DNA of 64,000 nt from CAXBDP01 sp963974465. Its GTDB lineage: Bacteria > Bacteroidota > Bacteroidia > Cytophagales > Cyclobacteriaceae. Numbering within the stretch: position 1 is the first letter of the stretch; each line of letters starts with the position of its first letter. The stretch lies in NCBI GenBank assembly GCA_049340005.1, contig JBMPIY010000013.1, one strand, 5' to 3'. Under the pieces are notes generated by a model. The model did not search any database. It was not told the DNA's origin and saw nothing but the letters and a program-made list of their open reading frames with translations. A program made the translations under genes and the position numbers. Positions 33,093-42,670 of the stretch are shown here, piece after piece.

Positions 33093-33626
33093 TTAGTTTC
33101 CGGGATTATTTGGATTGTTAAGCCCAAGTTCTTCTAACACAAAGTCTGTATAGTCATGCCTTGGATTTGTAAAGAGCATCACCATCTCACCTGACTTATC
33201 AAACAAAAAATCTAATCTTTGTTTTCGACAAACGGTTTCGATTGCTTCGTAAACTTTGTCGTGTATAGGTCGAGTTAGTTCTTGCTGCCTTACAAAGAAG
33301 GTGCCATTTGGTCCAAAGATAGAGGATTGAAAATTTTCTACCTCTTGTTCTTTTAATTTAATGGAAGCAAGTCGCTCTTCCTTCATTTCCTTTGTCAACA
33401 ATACCTCTTCTGCCTGTAAGGCATCGTATAAGCCTTGCACCTCTATTCGCAAATTCTGTACCTCTTTTCTCCAGTCGGCAGCCAAGTCATCCAACTGCTT
33501 TTGTGCAGCTGCATATTCAGGCATTTTGCTCAGCACATATTCAGAATCAATATACCCAAATTTCTGTGCATGCGCAGAAAATTGAACGATAATAAATAAA
33601 GCTATAAAGGCACAAAACTGTTTCAT
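33093..33626 (-). CDS. OmpH/Skp-family periplasmic chaperone, first copy
   Basis: The 177-residue product has a signal peptide (MKQFCAFIALFIIVQFSAHAQ), then KFGYIDSEYVLSKMPEYAAAQ, a coiled coil (~45-115) and the end LDFLFDKSGEMVMLFTNP. Same role as its downstream paralogue; the doublet next to bamA is typical for Bacteroidota. It starts two bases after the bamA stop and is 16 bases ahead of the second copy's longer start. Confidence 0.88.
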   Translation of the reverse strand: MKQFCAFIALFIIVQFSAHAQKFGYIDSEYVLSKMPEYAAAQKQLDDLAADWRKEVQNLRIEVQGLYDALQAEEVLLTKEMKEERLASIKLKEQEVENFQSSIFGPNGTFFVRQQELTRPIHDKVYEAIETVCRKQRLDFLFDKSGEMVMLFTNPRHDYTDFVLEELGLNNPNNPGN

Positions 33627-33628
33627 TA

Positions 33629-36289
33629 CTACCTGAATTGTTGACCAATTGTAAAGTGAACTTGTGCACCACTAGGGGTAGTACTGCCAGGAAGTCTGTC
33701 GAAGCCATAGCCCCAATCCACACCAAGTAATCCAAATGCTGGCATAAATACTCGAGCACCTACTCCAGCAGAACGATAAAGGTTGAATGGATTGTATTCC
33801 TGATAATTGTTGAATGTATTTCCACCCTCAGCAAAACCTAATAAATAGATTGATGCTTGTGGATTCATAGAAACTGGATATCGCACTTCCATTGTGAATT
33901 TATTATACATAATACCTCCACGGAAATTCGTTTGCTGATCAACCGGCTGAATCGTATTATCATCATAACCTCTTAGCGCAATGATTTCCTGCGCTAAAAT
34001 AAAGCCTTGCTGCCCTGCCAATCCGGAACCACCCATAATAAAGCGCTCGAATGGGCTAAAGCCAGTACGATTATTATACTGACCAATAAAACCCAAATTG
34101 GTTTTGGCCATAAGAACAAACTTAGCCGGCAATGGAATGAAGAAGGAAGCATCAAACATCCACTTATGATACTCAACCCATCTGAATTGCTCAGCAGGTT
34201 CTAGATCTGAATAAACTTTATCCTTATTAAATACCGAGTATGGAGGAGTAAGATTAGCTGTTAGCATTACAGATCCACCAAATTGAGGGAATCTAGGGTT
34301 TGCAATGCTATTTCTAGATATTACTGTATTGAAAGTAATATTGTTAGACAATCCATTATCGAAACCAAGTAGGCTACCAAAGTTATTTACATTATACACC
34401 ATGTAGGTGACGGAGTTTTGGATTTGGAAGAAGTTATCTGGCCATTTTACTCTGCGGCCTAAACCTACAGTAGCACTAGATACTTTGAATGAGCCTAACT
34501 GCTGATTTGTTACAAAATCTATGTTTCGCTGAATTGATCTATTCAAATTGAATGAAAAAGCATTAGGCTTTTTGCCACCTAACCAAGGCTCGGAAAAATC
34601 GAAACTATAGCTTTGAAATCTTCTACCATTTGCTTGAATTCTAAGTCCTAGTGATTGTCCATCTCCTACTGGTAATGGTCTCCAAGTACTAGGTTTAGTG
34701 AGGTTCTTCGTCGAGAAGTTATTGAAACGGAGACCTACGGTACCTACGAATCCGAAAATACCGCCCCAACCCCCAGAAAGTTCTATTTGATCACTCGGAG
34801 TTTCTTCTAAGTCCCAAGCAATATCCACTGTTCCATCATTTTGGTTAGGAATAGGTCTTGGGTTTATTGTTTCAGGGTTAAAATAACCTAAAGCAGATAG
34901 TTCACTTTGTGTACGAATAATATTGCTTCGGCTAAACTTCTCGCCAGGTCTGGTAAATAGTTCGCGAATTACCACATGATCGTTGGTGCGGTCATTCCCT
35001 GCAATAATCACTTTGTTAATAGTGGCTTGTGGGCCTTCGAACATGCGAATTTCCAAGTCAATGGTATCGTTCTCTACTCTAACTTCAGCAGGATTTGCTT
35101 GGAAAAACAAATAGCCATTGTCCATATATAATGAGGCCACATCTTCTTGTGGATCAAAATTTAATTTTCTGTCTAATAATTCTTGATTGTAGATATCACC
35201 TCTTTGTACACCTAAAATTGCGGCAAGTTCTTCATCGGTATGAACATAATTGCCAACCCATTTTACATCACCAAAATAGTATCTATTTCCTTCATCAATT
35301 CTTAGCAGCACATCTAGTGTGCTTTCACCGGATTTATAAACAGAATCTTGAACTATGGTAGCATCTCTGAAGCCTCTAGCATTGTAAAAGGCAATAACCT
35401 TATCCTTATCTTCACGAAATTTATTATCAACAAACTTAGAGCCTCCGAATATATTCAACTTCACGTTATCATAAATGTAGTTCTTTGCAACCTCGAACTC
35501 CATTTTTTCTCTTTTGGTAAAGAAGTTTGCCACTTTCTTCGGCGTCAGCTGAGTAATGCCTTTTATGAGATTGCCTACCAAGTGAAATCTAACCTTTTCG
35601 TTAGTTCCTTTCATTTGGCCTTTTAACCTTCTACTGTCAAATTCATCATTACCAACAATATGAATATCCTTGATATTAACTTTTTGTTTTTTGTCAACAA
35701 TAAACGTTAAACGATCTCTTGAACGCATTACAGTATCACGCTCTAATTCGGTTCTAATCGTGGCATTCAAAAAGCCTTTCTCATCAAAGTGCTTTTTGAT
35801 AATTAATTCCGAATTTTTGATAAGTGAATTTGTAGGAACCTTACCAATTAAATTAACCTTTTCGATCAATTCAGATTGTTCTGTTTTCGTAACCCCAACC
35901 CAGTTCACTCGATTTACCGTGCCTCTTTCTGCAATGTAAATGATTAAGGAAACCTTGTCGCCAACAGCATCGGTCACATAAATACCAACATCATCTAGGA
36001 ATCCTTGATCCCACAGTTTCTTGGTGGCTCTTGAAATTTGCTCTCCAGGAATAGTAATTTTGTCGCCTACATTCAATCCTGCCAAGTTTCCCAGAATGGC
36101 TGAATCTAGAATATTTGCTCCTACTACACCTATGGACTCAATCTCATATGTTTTGGGATTGGTATAGGAAAGGTCAATTACATTGATCTCTTCTGGTTTT
36201 GTTTCTTGTGACCTCACTCCATATCTAATCTGTGCTTGCAGACTGAAAATGGTCATTAAAAATAATGAGGTAAGTATAATTTTCTTCAT
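33629..36289 (-). CDS. bamA: outer-membrane protein assembly factor BamA
   Basis: ATG 36289 (MKKIILTSLFLMTIFSLQAQ) gives a clean signal peptide, better than the GTG at 36298. The 886-residue protein has five POTRA domains (about 45-440; e.g. GLNVGDKITIPGEQI, VNIKDIHIVGNDEFDSRRL, DDHV-type repeats up to TRPGEKFSRSNII) and a C-terminal 16-strand barrel with GLRFNNFSTKNL and a late VRYPVSMNP strand. It inserts beta-barrel proteins in the outer membrane. It begins eight bases after the uppS stop codon and is followed by two ompH genes. Confidence 0.93.
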   Translation of the reverse strand: MKKIILTSLFLMTIFSLQAQIRYGVRSQETKPEEINVIDLSYTNPKTYEIESIGVVGANILDSAILGNLAGLNVGDKITIPGEQISRATKKLWDQGFLDDVGIYVTDAVGDKVSLIIYIAERGTVNRVNWVGVTKTEQSELIEKVNLIGKVPTNSLIKNSELIIKKHFDEKGFLNATIRTELERDTVMRSRDRLTFIVDKKQKVNIKDIHIVGNDEFDSRRLKGQMKGTNEKVRFHLVGNLIKGITQLTPKKVANFFTKREKMEFEVAKNYIYDNVKLNIFGGSKFVDNKFREDKDKVIAFYNARGFRDATIVQDSVYKSGESTLDVLLRIDEGNRYYFGDVKWVGNYVHTDEELAAILGVQRGDIYNQELLDRKLNFDPQEDVASLYMDNGYLFFQANPAEVRVENDTIDLEIRMFEGPQATINKVIIAGNDRTNDHVVIRELFTRPGEKFSRSNIIRTQSELSALGYFNPETINPRPIPNQNDGTVDIAWDLEETPSDQIELSGGWGGIFGFVGTVGLRFNNFSTKNLTKPSTWRPLPVGDGQSLGLRIQANGRRFQSYSFDFSEPWLGGKKPNAFSFNLNRSIQRNIDFVTNQQLGSFKVSSATVGLGRRVKWPDNFFQIQNSVTYMVYNVNNFGSLLGFDNGLSNNITFNTVISRNSIANPRFPQFGGSVMLTANLTPPYSVFNKDKVYSDLEPAEQFRWVEYHKWMFDASFFIPLPAKFVLMAKTNLGFIGQYNNRTGFSPFERFIMGGSGLAGQQGFILAQEIIALRGYDDNTIQPVDQQTNFRGGIMYNKFTMEVRYPVSMNPQASIYLLGFAEGGNTFNNYQEYNPFNLYRSAGVGARVFMPAFGLLGVDWGYGFDRLPGSTTPSGAQVHFTIGQQFR

Positions 36290-36297
36290 GCCAACCA

Positions 36298-37035
36298 CTA
36301 CGATTTCACTTGTTCACTAATTTTGCCAAATCTTCTTTCTCTTTGTTGATAAGCATAGATTGCATCGTACAAATGCTCTTTGCGAAAATCTGGCCAAAGC
36401 ACTTCTGTAAAATACAATTCACAGTAAGCCAATTGCCACAAAAGGAAATTGCTAATTCTCATTTCACCGCTCGTTCTTATCAATAACTCTGGATCAGGGA
36501 ACGCATTCGTATTAAGATGCTCAGAAATTGTATTTTGGCTTATTTCTTCACTAGAAATTTCACCTTTTTTTACTTTTTCGGAAATAATCTTCACTGCTTC
36601 CGTTATTTCCCACCTTCCAGAATAGCTCAAGGCCAATATTAAATTGAGCCCCGTATTACTTCTTGTCTCTTTTATTGCTTCTTCCAACTCTGCTTGACAG
36701 CCTTTTGGAAGCGAGGTCAAATCGCCAATAGAGTGCAATCTAACGTTATTTTTGGTTAGCACGCGCAGCTCTTTTCGAATGGTGGATACTAATAAACTCA
36801 TAAGCGCATCTACTTCCTCCCGCGGTCTTCCCCAGTTTTCAGTTGAAAAAGCATACAAAGTCAAATAGTTTACACCTAATTCCGCACAACTTTCCGTGAC
36901 TTCTCTTACAGATTTGATGGCATTTTTGTGCCCAAAAATGCGCTGAGCGCCCTTTTGCTTGGCCCATCTGCCATTTCCATCCATGATCACCGCTATATGC
37001 GACGGAAGTTTATTTTTATCAAGCTTTTCCAGCAT
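36298..37035 (-). CDS. uppS: undecaprenyl diphosphate synthase
   Basis: The 245-residue cis-prenyltransferase shows the motif stations of the family: IMDGNGRWAKQKG at residue ~15, GHKNAIKSVREVT, TLYAFSTENWGRP, LALSYSGRWEI, and DPELLIRTSGEMRISNFLLW. It builds the C55 lipid carrier used for peptidoglycan and surface polysaccharides. It is upstream of bamA in the same envelope operon. A TAATTTTG box (CAAAATTA at 37050-37057, plus strand) lies 15 bases before its start. Confidence 0.94.
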   Translation of the reverse strand: MLEKLDKNKLPSHIAVIMDGNGRWAKQKGAQRIFGHKNAIKSVREVTESCAELGVNYLTLYAFSTENWGRPREEVDALMSLLVSTIRKELRVLTKNNVRLHSIGDLTSLPKGCQAELEEAIKETRSNTGLNLILALSYSGRWEITEAVKIISEKVKKGEISSEEISQNTISEHLNTNAFPDPELLIRTSGEMRISNFLLWQLAYCELYFTEVLWPDFRKEHLYDAIYAYQQRERRFGKISEQVKS

Positions 37036-37111
37036 GCCTGCTATTGTCCCAAAATTAAGGCTACAAAATTGGCTATTTATTTTTAATAAATCGAATCGAG
37101 AGCAAAATCCT

Positions 37112-37825
37112 TTAGAAATAAGGGTTTGTTGGACAATCGGAACGGAAAATGGTATAGGTCAAATGAACTCCTAAGTAATAATACCAGTCCCGCTTATAGG
37201 GGTTGCCGCCAGTGTAGCTTTTGGTAATTGGAGCTTCACTTATATTGTCCAAAGTGTAGGAATAGGCTTTTCTAGCGCTGAATTCTACATCCAAAGTCCA
37301 TTTGTAAGATACTGGGAAGCGGAGACCCCCACCAATTGGAATAGATGGATTAAATTCTGAATAATCTTCCTCGGCTTGATCTTCGGCAGATAGATAATAG
37401 CCAGCAAGTCCTGCGAAAACATAGGGGCTAAAACCATAAGGTGCCCTTTTATCAGTGAAATCGAAAAACTGATATTCTAATAAAGCCGCGCCTTCGAAAA
37501 TAATTCCTTTAAAGAAGTTGGCGCGATTCACACTGTATATGTCTCTTTGATCTTCTTCGCCTTTTATTCCACCCACTGTACCTGCAATTCGCACGCTGAA
37601 AGGTTTTGCCAAATGCTTTTTGTAAAAGATTGTACCAGCAATTCTATTTTGATCTATAGCATATCCTTGCTGCAAATCGCCAGTATAACTAATGCCTCCT
37701 AACCCAAAACCAACAGCGGAATCTTGCGCTTTCACGGATGTAGCGCACAAAATCCCAAAAGCTAAGGATAAGTAAAGGGGAAGTATTCGAATGGAAAATA
37801 ATTGTTTCAAGAAAACCATTTGCAT
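37112..37825 (-). CDS. DUF6089-like outer-membrane beta-barrel protein
   Basis: The 237-residue protein has an N-terminal signal (ILPLYLSLAFGILCATSVKAQ). Alternating strands follow, with a VGFGLGGISYTGDL start, LLEYQFFDFTDKRAPYGFSPYVFAGLAGYYLSAE-like strands and a DWYYYLGVHLTYTIF end, all typical for an 8-strand barrel. DUF6089 genes are regularly found between nadK and uppS in Cytophagales, as here. Function unknown; a lipopolysaccharide or surface-assembly link has been guessed only from the neighbours. Confidence 0.7.
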   Translation of the reverse strand: MQMVFLKQLFSIRILPLYLSLAFGILCATSVKAQDSAVGFGLGGISYTGDLQQGYAIDQNRIAGTIFYKKHLAKPFSVRIAGTVGGIKGEEDQRDIYSVNRANFFKGIIFEGAALLEYQFFDFTDKRAPYGFSPYVFAGLAGYYLSAEDQAEEDYSEFNPSIPIGGGLRFPVSYKWTLDVEFSARKAYSYTLDNISEAPITKSYTGGNPYKRDWYYYLGVHLTYTIFRSDCPTNPYF

Positions 37826-37862
37826 CTAAACGCTAAACTCAATTTTATTATATAATTTGGAA

Positions 37863-38741
37863 TTAATTTCTGGCGTCTAGCCCCCAATTTAGTTTTTGTC
37901 TGAGGGTATCAAAAAAACTGTATCCATCGAATTTCACCAATTTGGCCGAAAAATTTTCTTTTCTTACTGCCAAAGGTGTACTTATATCTACTACTTGCGA
38001 ACGTGAATCTACAGAAATCATCGCATTGCCTAATCTACATTCCACTTCAAAGGAAATGACACTTGCATCGGATACGACCATTGGGCGCACTGTTAAGTTA
38101 TGTGGGCTCACCGGAGTGATTACAAAATTACTTGATTGAGGCAAAACTAATGGCCCTCCACAACTTAGACTATAGCCTGTAGAGCCGGTTGGCGTGGCGA
38201 TAATAAGGCCATCTGCCCAATAAGAGTTAAGGTATTCGCCATTAATATAGGTGTGTACCGTAATCATCGAAGACGTATCCGTTTTCAATATGGTGACTTC
38301 GTTCAACCCGAAATTTATTCCGCCAAAAAGCTCTCTATCTGACTCTACTTTTACCAAAGTCCGCTTGTCGATACTGTAAGCGTTTTTGAATAGATCATTT
38401 ATGGCTTTCTTGGTTTGGTCGCGGGGAGTAGTGGCCAAAAAGCCTAAACGTCCCGTATTTATCCCCACAATAGGAATTTCTAATTCGCGCACATGCGTTA
38501 TGGAATCAAGCAAAGTGCCATCACCGCCTAGACTGAAAAAGAAAGAAACTTTGTGCAAATCGCTCTTTTCATGGTAAACCTTGGCGGCACCGATATTTAG
38601 ATTTTTGTGTGCAAGTAATTGTTCGTGAAAAGATTGGCTAATTAAAATCTGAACCTTGCGTTGATGAAGTTCATCAAAAAGATCCTGAACATAATTCAGT
38701 GATTCACTTTTCAAACTTCTACCATGAATAGCAATTTTCAT
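37863..38741 (-). CDS. nadK: NAD kinase
   Basis: The 292-residue enzyme makes NADP from NAD with ATP. The catalytic GGDGTLLDS motif, the NTGRLGFLAT stretch, NEVTI (NE/D motif) and TPTGSTGYSLSCGGP are all in place. It lies between the CBS protein and the DUF6089 gene on the same strand. An octamer site is 30 bases upstream of its start, in the gap after the CBS gene. Confidence 0.94.
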   Translation of the reverse strand: MKIAIHGRSLKSESLNYVQDLFDELHQRKVQILISQSFHEQLLAHKNLNIGAAKVYHEKSDLHKVSFFFSLGGDGTLLDSITHVRELEIPIVGINTGRLGFLATTPRDQTKKAINDLFKNAYSIDKRTLVKVESDRELFGGINFGLNEVTILKTDTSSMITVHTYINGEYLNSYWADGLIIATPTGSTGYSLSCGGPLVLPQSSNFVITPVSPHNLTVRPMVVSDASVISFEVECRLGNAMISVDSRSQVVDISTPLAVRKENFSAKLVKFDGYSFFDTLRQKLNWGLDARN

Positions 38742-38787
38742 TTATAATTGGTTATCGTGTTGGTGTAGCGGCGGGAGGATATAAAAC

Positions 38788-39453
38788 TCAAATACTCAAA
38801 TATTTCATTAACAAATCCCAGCGACTTTTATCATCAGATTCGGTGACTGCGTCTTGGAAGCGGCCTATGATTTTGTATCCAAATCGCTCCAAAGTGGCGA
38901 TAATATGAGATAAGTTCGTCCTATTAATTTTTAATGTGAGTTTGATTTTAGAAGCATCAAGATGATCGTCTGTAACACAGCAACTCAATATTTTGGCCTC
39001 ATTTTCTTCTATCAACCGGCTAATTGCAGATAATGAATAATCAATCTGATTCATCGAAAGCACTATTATCGCTCCTGGACTTTGTACTGAAGCCGTTTGA
39101 GCAAAGGCAGTGATGGTGTCTTCAATAGTAATTACTCCTTCGTATTCATTGAGATTATTCAGCACAGCAACCATTTTTACATGGTGCTCTGAGGCCATTT
39201 TTAATACATTATAGAAATGCTCGTCTTCCTTCACCCAACAATCTTGGCCTATCAAGGGAAAGCTTTTAATTTCTAACTCCGCATTATTCGATTCGAAAAT
39301 GATGTCTTCACTTATAAAACCAATGAACTTTCCATCTTCTAAAACAGGAATTTCAGAAATTCGCATTTCTTCCATCCAAGAAATTGCCTTTGAGGCAAGA
39401 TCCGTCGGCTTAAGTGGCGGAATCATTTGATTTATAAGTTCGGCTGCGATCAT
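38788..39453 (-). CDS. CBS-domain-pair protein
   Basis: The 221-residue cytoplasmic protein has a pair of CBS domains (about 1-60: LKPTDLASKAISWMEEMRISEIPVLED; and 75-130: VLKMASEHHVKMVAVLNN, YEGVITIEDTITAFAQ). A C-terminal ACT-like part (residues 140-221: ISRLIEENEAKILSCC) follows. Such proteins bind adenine nucleotides and often act as sensors. Its start overlaps the alpha/beta-hydrolase gene stop by four bases. The position before nadK is conserved in related bacteria. Confidence 0.82.
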   Translation of the reverse strand: MIAAELINQMIPPLKPTDLASKAISWMEEMRISEIPVLEDGKFIGFISEDIIFESNNAELEIKSFPLIGQDCWVKEDEHFYNVLKMASEHHVKMVAVLNNLNEYEGVITIEDTITAFAQTASVQSPGAIIVLSMNQIDYSLSAISRLIEENEAKILSCCVTDDHLDASKIKLTLKINRTNLSHIIATLERFGYKIIGRFQDAVTESDDKSRWDLLMKYLSI

Positions 39454-40217
39454 ACGGCTACATTTTCTTCTAATAAAAAGGCTTCCAATAATTCATTGAA
39501 TTTTTCTGGCTGCTCCATCATCGGTGCATGACAACACTTATCTATAAACCTAAGTTTGGAGTTTTTGATTAATCTATTGAATTCATACCCAACTAAAGGC
39601 GGAGTAATAGTATCATTAAGCCCCCAAACTAATAATGTGGGCTGTTCAATTTTCACAATCTCCTCAGCCATATTATGTCGCTGTGCCGACTTGGCAATTG
39701 CAACAATCCGAAGGCATTTTGGAATGCTCGTAGTGATTTCAAAAATTTCATCCACAAACTCCTTAGAAATGATTTTTGGATCATAGAAAGTATATTCTAC
39801 TCTGTCCTTTATATAATCGTAGCTTCCTCTGCGCGGGAATGATCCTCCCATGGAATTTTCGAAAAGGCCGGAGGAACCAGTCAATACTAGATTCTTCACT
39901 TTCTCTGGATGCTTAAGTGTGTAGATCAATGCAATATGTCCACCAAGTGAATTGCCCATCAGTGTCATCTTATCAAGCCCTTGTTGCTTAACAAACTCAT
40001 GAACAAATTCTTCAAGATTATCCAAACCTGCTTTGCGCAGAGGCATTTCATAAATTGGAAGCATTGGGATGATCACCCGATGCGTTTTAGAAAATTTGTT
40101 TACCACACCTTCCCAATTACTCAAGGCTCCAAATAAGCCATGAAGTAAAAGCAAAACCTCACCCTCACCTTCATCTATGAAATCAAATTTTCCTTTATGT
40201 TTAATTTTTAAGGTCAT
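39450..40217 (-). CDS. alpha/beta-fold hydrolase
   Basis: The 255-residue protein has the fold's hallmarks: HGLFGALSNWEGV oxyanion loop, GNSLGGHIAL nucleophile elbow with the serine, LVWGLNDTITPP with the acid, and DKCCHAPMMEQPEKF with the histidine. It is a cytoplasmic esterase-like enzyme of unknown substrate. It overlaps the CBS gene by four bases and leads the envelope gene run. A second, unrelated hydrolase is at 42654. Confidence 0.85.
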   Translation of the reverse strand: MTLKIKHKGKFDFIDEGEGEVLLLLHGLFGALSNWEGVVNKFSKTHRVIIPMLPIYEMPLRKAGLDNLEEFVHEFVKQQGLDKMTLMGNSLGGHIALIYTLKHPEKVKNLVLTGSSGLFENSMGGSFPRRGSYDYIKDRVEYTFYDPKIISKEFVDEIFEITTSIPKCLRIVAIAKSAQRHNMAEEIVKIEQPTLLVWGLNDTITPPLVGYEFNRLIKNSKLRFIDKCCHAPMMEQPEKFNELLEAFLLEENVAV

Positions 40218-40254
40218 ATAAATAAAGCTTTAAAGCAATATACTCAAAATCTAT

Positions 40255-40833
40255 TTAAGACAGCAAGATATCATCAAGCCAGTTTTTAATCAAAGCTAAT
40301 CCATTTTGGGTAAGCACGGCTTCAGGATGATACTGCACTCCACAAATGGGCAAAGTAGCATGACGCATTGACATTAGCTCAGCTTCTTGACTTATAGCAG
40401 TTTGAATAAGTTCTGTCGGCAAATTATCTAATACTAGCGAATGGTAGCGCACCACATCAAACTGATTAGGCAAGTCTTTGTATAATCCTTGCTGTTCCAA
40501 AATCTTGATGGTAGAAATTTTTCCATGCATAGGTTTTAGCCCTTTTTTCAAATTAGCGCCAAAAAACTCACCAATGGCCTGATGACCTAGACATATTCCA
40601 AATATTGGCAACTTATCATGAAAATGCTCAACAAATTGCATGAGATTGCCAGCCTTCTGCGGGCTTTCCGGCCCTGGCGATAATACCAAAGCATCTGCTT
40701 GTAATTGTTGAAGCTTGGCTAGCGATACGTCGTTTCGTATTACTTGTAATTGAACTCCGCAGCGATGAAAATAATCAACCAGATTCCATGTGAAAGAATC
40801 ATAATTATCGACAAGTACAATATTAGCTGCCAT
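40255..40833 (-). CDS. pabA: glutamine amidotransferase subunit of anthranilate / aminodeoxychorismate synthase
   Basis: The 192-residue class I GATase has DNYDSFTWNLVDYF, LSPGPESPQKAG, the nucleophile in GICLGHQAIGEFFG, and the His-Glu pair in CGVQYHPEAVL. It makes ammonia from glutamine for PabB or TrpE. There is no trp gene nearby, so a folate role (pabA) is more likely than trpG, though both may share it. It overlaps cvpA by 11 bases. Confidence 0.88.
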   Translation of the reverse strand: MAANIVLVDNYDSFTWNLVDYFHRCGVQLQVIRNDVSLAKLQQLQADALVLSPGPESPQKAGNLMQFVEHFHDKLPIFGICLGHQAIGEFFGANLKKGLKPMHGKISTIKILEQQGLYKDLPNQFDVVRYHSLVLDNLPTELIQTAISQEAELMSMRHATLPICGVQYHPEAVLTQNGLALIKNWLDDILLS

Positions 40834-41344
40834 CGAGCAGAGCCCTTACGATCGTATCGAAGTTTTCGACAATTGAGAAATGGCTAACCATATAATTATA
40901 GACATTATAGGTGTACGGTTGGATTACTGCTAATACTTTAGACTCCTCCCGCTGTTCTGTCAAAAATCCAAAGAGCGATGAAATCCAAAAGAACACAGAA
41001 ATAAAGATGGTAATTTTTACCAAGCCCAAAACAGCTCCTGCAATGCCATCTATTTTCTTTAGAAACAAAGCTTTTAAGATTGTTCTCAAAAACTCAGCAA
41101 CTGTCGAAAAAACAACCATCACCACAATAAAAATAATCAAGGCTATAATTATTGGCAGATATTCCGATTCATTCACACCCATTGACGTAAGCAGCCCTAC
41201 TAAGCCATTGGACAAAGTAAGTGCTGCAACTACTCCAACTATAATCCCTAGGACATCTAATAGGCCTTTGACAAAACCCGTACGATACCCAGATGAAATA
41301 CCGAGTATTAAGGCTATGATTAATATAATGTCAACAAGTGCCAT
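40823..41344 (-). CDS. cvpA: CvpA family membrane protein
   Basis: The 173-residue protein has four membrane helices and the conserved DIILIIALILGISSGYRTGFVKGLLDVLG start with VAALTLSNGL, then FLRTILKALFLKKIDGIAGAV-like helices. CvpA is linked to colicin V production and cell-envelope processes; exact function is open. It sits in a compact set with the GatB/YqeY gene upstream (six bases) and pabA downstream (overlap). Confidence 0.82.
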   Translation of the reverse strand: MALVDIILIIALILGISSGYRTGFVKGLLDVLGIIVGVVAALTLSNGLVGLLTSMGVNESEYLPIIIALIIFIVVMVVFSTVAEFLRTILKALFLKKIDGIAGAVLGLVKITIFISVFFWISSLFGFLTEQREESKVLAVIQPYTYNVYNYMVSHFSIVENFDTIVRALLDGS

Positions 41345-41350
41345 TGTATG

Positions 41351-41800
41351 CTAGGTGAGTTTGCTTTTTACTAATACTGAAATGGCTTTTCCATCTGCCT
41401 TACCAGCAAGTTTTTGGCTGGCAATACCCATCACTTTGCCCATGTCTTTCATTCCTGAAGCGCCAGTTTCTTTAATAATCGCATCTACTTCAGCTTCTAA
41501 TTCTGCTTCTGTAAGCATTTTTGGAAGGTAACGGTTAATCACTTCGATCTCGCCTTCTTCTACGGCAGCCAAATCCTCCCGCCCTTGAGCTTTGTAGGTT
41601 TCGGCAGATTCTTTTCTTTGCTTTACAGCCTTGCTTAGCAATTTCAATTCATCCGCTTCTTCCAATTCTTCTTTGGCTCCTGCTTCTGTTTCGGCAAGTA
41701 ATATCATCGATTTGATAGCACGTAATGCACGCAACTCATCCTTCTCTTTTGCCAACATCGCTTTTTTGATGTCAGCATCTATAGTTTGCTTTAAGCTCAT
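41351..41800 (-). CDS. yqeY: GatB/YqeY domain-containing protein
   Basis: The 149-residue helical protein is the free-standing YqeY domain: LKQTIDADIKKAMLAKEKD, LRALRAIKSMILLAETE, KQRKESAETYKAQGRED and GASGMKDMGKVMGIASQKLAGKADGK. The domain also forms the tail of GatB, where it may touch tRNA. The first gene of the group 41800-40255, divergent from pdxJ. Confidence 0.88.
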   Translation of the reverse strand: MSLKQTIDADIKKAMLAKEKDELRALRAIKSMILLAETEAGAKEELEEADELKLLSKAVKQRKESAETYKAQGREDLAAVEEGEIEVINRYLPKMLTEAELEAEVDAIIKETGASGMKDMGKVMGIASQKLAGKADGKAISVLVKSKLT

Positions 41801-41941
41801 ATCTGTACGATTATTTTTTATAATTTCGATTCAAAATTAAGAAAAGGAATTGATACCATAATTTTTGGGTTACAATTCAATGAATTTCTGTTTAGTAATT
41901 CAATACTATACAGTGTTGTAAATAACGATAAATTTTTAGAA

Positions 41942-42670
41942 ATGACACGATTAAGCGTCAATATCAATAAAATTGCTACTTTGAGAAATGCGAGAGGTGG
42001 CAACAATCCCGATGTGCTTAAGACAGCATTGGATTGCGAAACATTTGGAGCGGAAGGAATTACCGTACATCCAAGACCCGACGAAAGGCATATCAGATAC
42101 TCCGATGTGATTGATCTCAAAGATAGAGTGACTACAGAATTTAATATCGAAGGCTATCCTGATGAGCGTTTTTTCGAGTTGGTAGAAATCGCCAAACCTG
42201 CACAAGCTACACTCGTACCGGACGGCCCTGATGTGCTTACTTCCAATGCAGGATGGGATACGGTGAGAAATCAGGATTTTTTGAAAGAGGTGATCGACAG
42301 ATTAAAAGCCCTAGGCACGCGAGTAAGCGTATTTGTGGATCCTAGCATAGAAATGGTGGAAGGAGCCAAAGCAATTGGAGCCGATCGCATCGAGCTATAT
42401 ACCGAACCTTATGCAAGCCAATATGCTATTGATAAAGAAGCTGCTGTAAGGCCTTATACACTTGCGGCTCAGAAGGCCACAGAAATTGGCTTAGGTGTAA
42501 ATGCTGGCCACGATTTGAGCTTGGAAAACCTAGCTTATTTCATAAAAATGGTGCCCAATGTAGATGAAGTTTCCATTGGACACGCACTTATTTGTGATGC
42601 ACTTTACTATGGGCTTGAAAATACGATAGGACTTTATTTGAATCAGATTAAGAATGGAACTCAACTTTAA
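41942..42670 (+). CDS. pdxJ: pyridoxine 5'-phosphate synthase
   Basis: The 242-residue TIM-barrel enzyme joins 1-deoxyxylulose-5-phosphate and 3-amino-1-hydroxyacetone phosphate in vitamin B6 synthesis. It shows LSVNINKIATLRNARGG, EGITVHPRPDERHIRYSDV, QATLVPDGPDVLTSNAGWD, VFVDPS, ELYTEPYA, VNAGHDLSLENL and EVSIGHALICDAL, all PdxJ stations. It overlaps the next gene by 17 bases. Confidence 0.95.
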   Translation: MTRLSVNINKIATLRNARGGNNPDVLKTALDCETFGAEGITVHPRPDERHIRYSDVIDLKDRVTTEFNIEGYPDERFFELVEIAKPAQATLVPDGPDVLTSNAGWDTVRNQDFLKEVIDRLKALGTRVSVFVDPSIEMVEGAKAIGADRIELYTEPYASQYAIDKEAAVRPYTLAAQKATEIGLGVNAGHDLSLENLAYFIKMVPNVDEVSIGHALICDALYYGLENTIGLYLNQIKNGTQL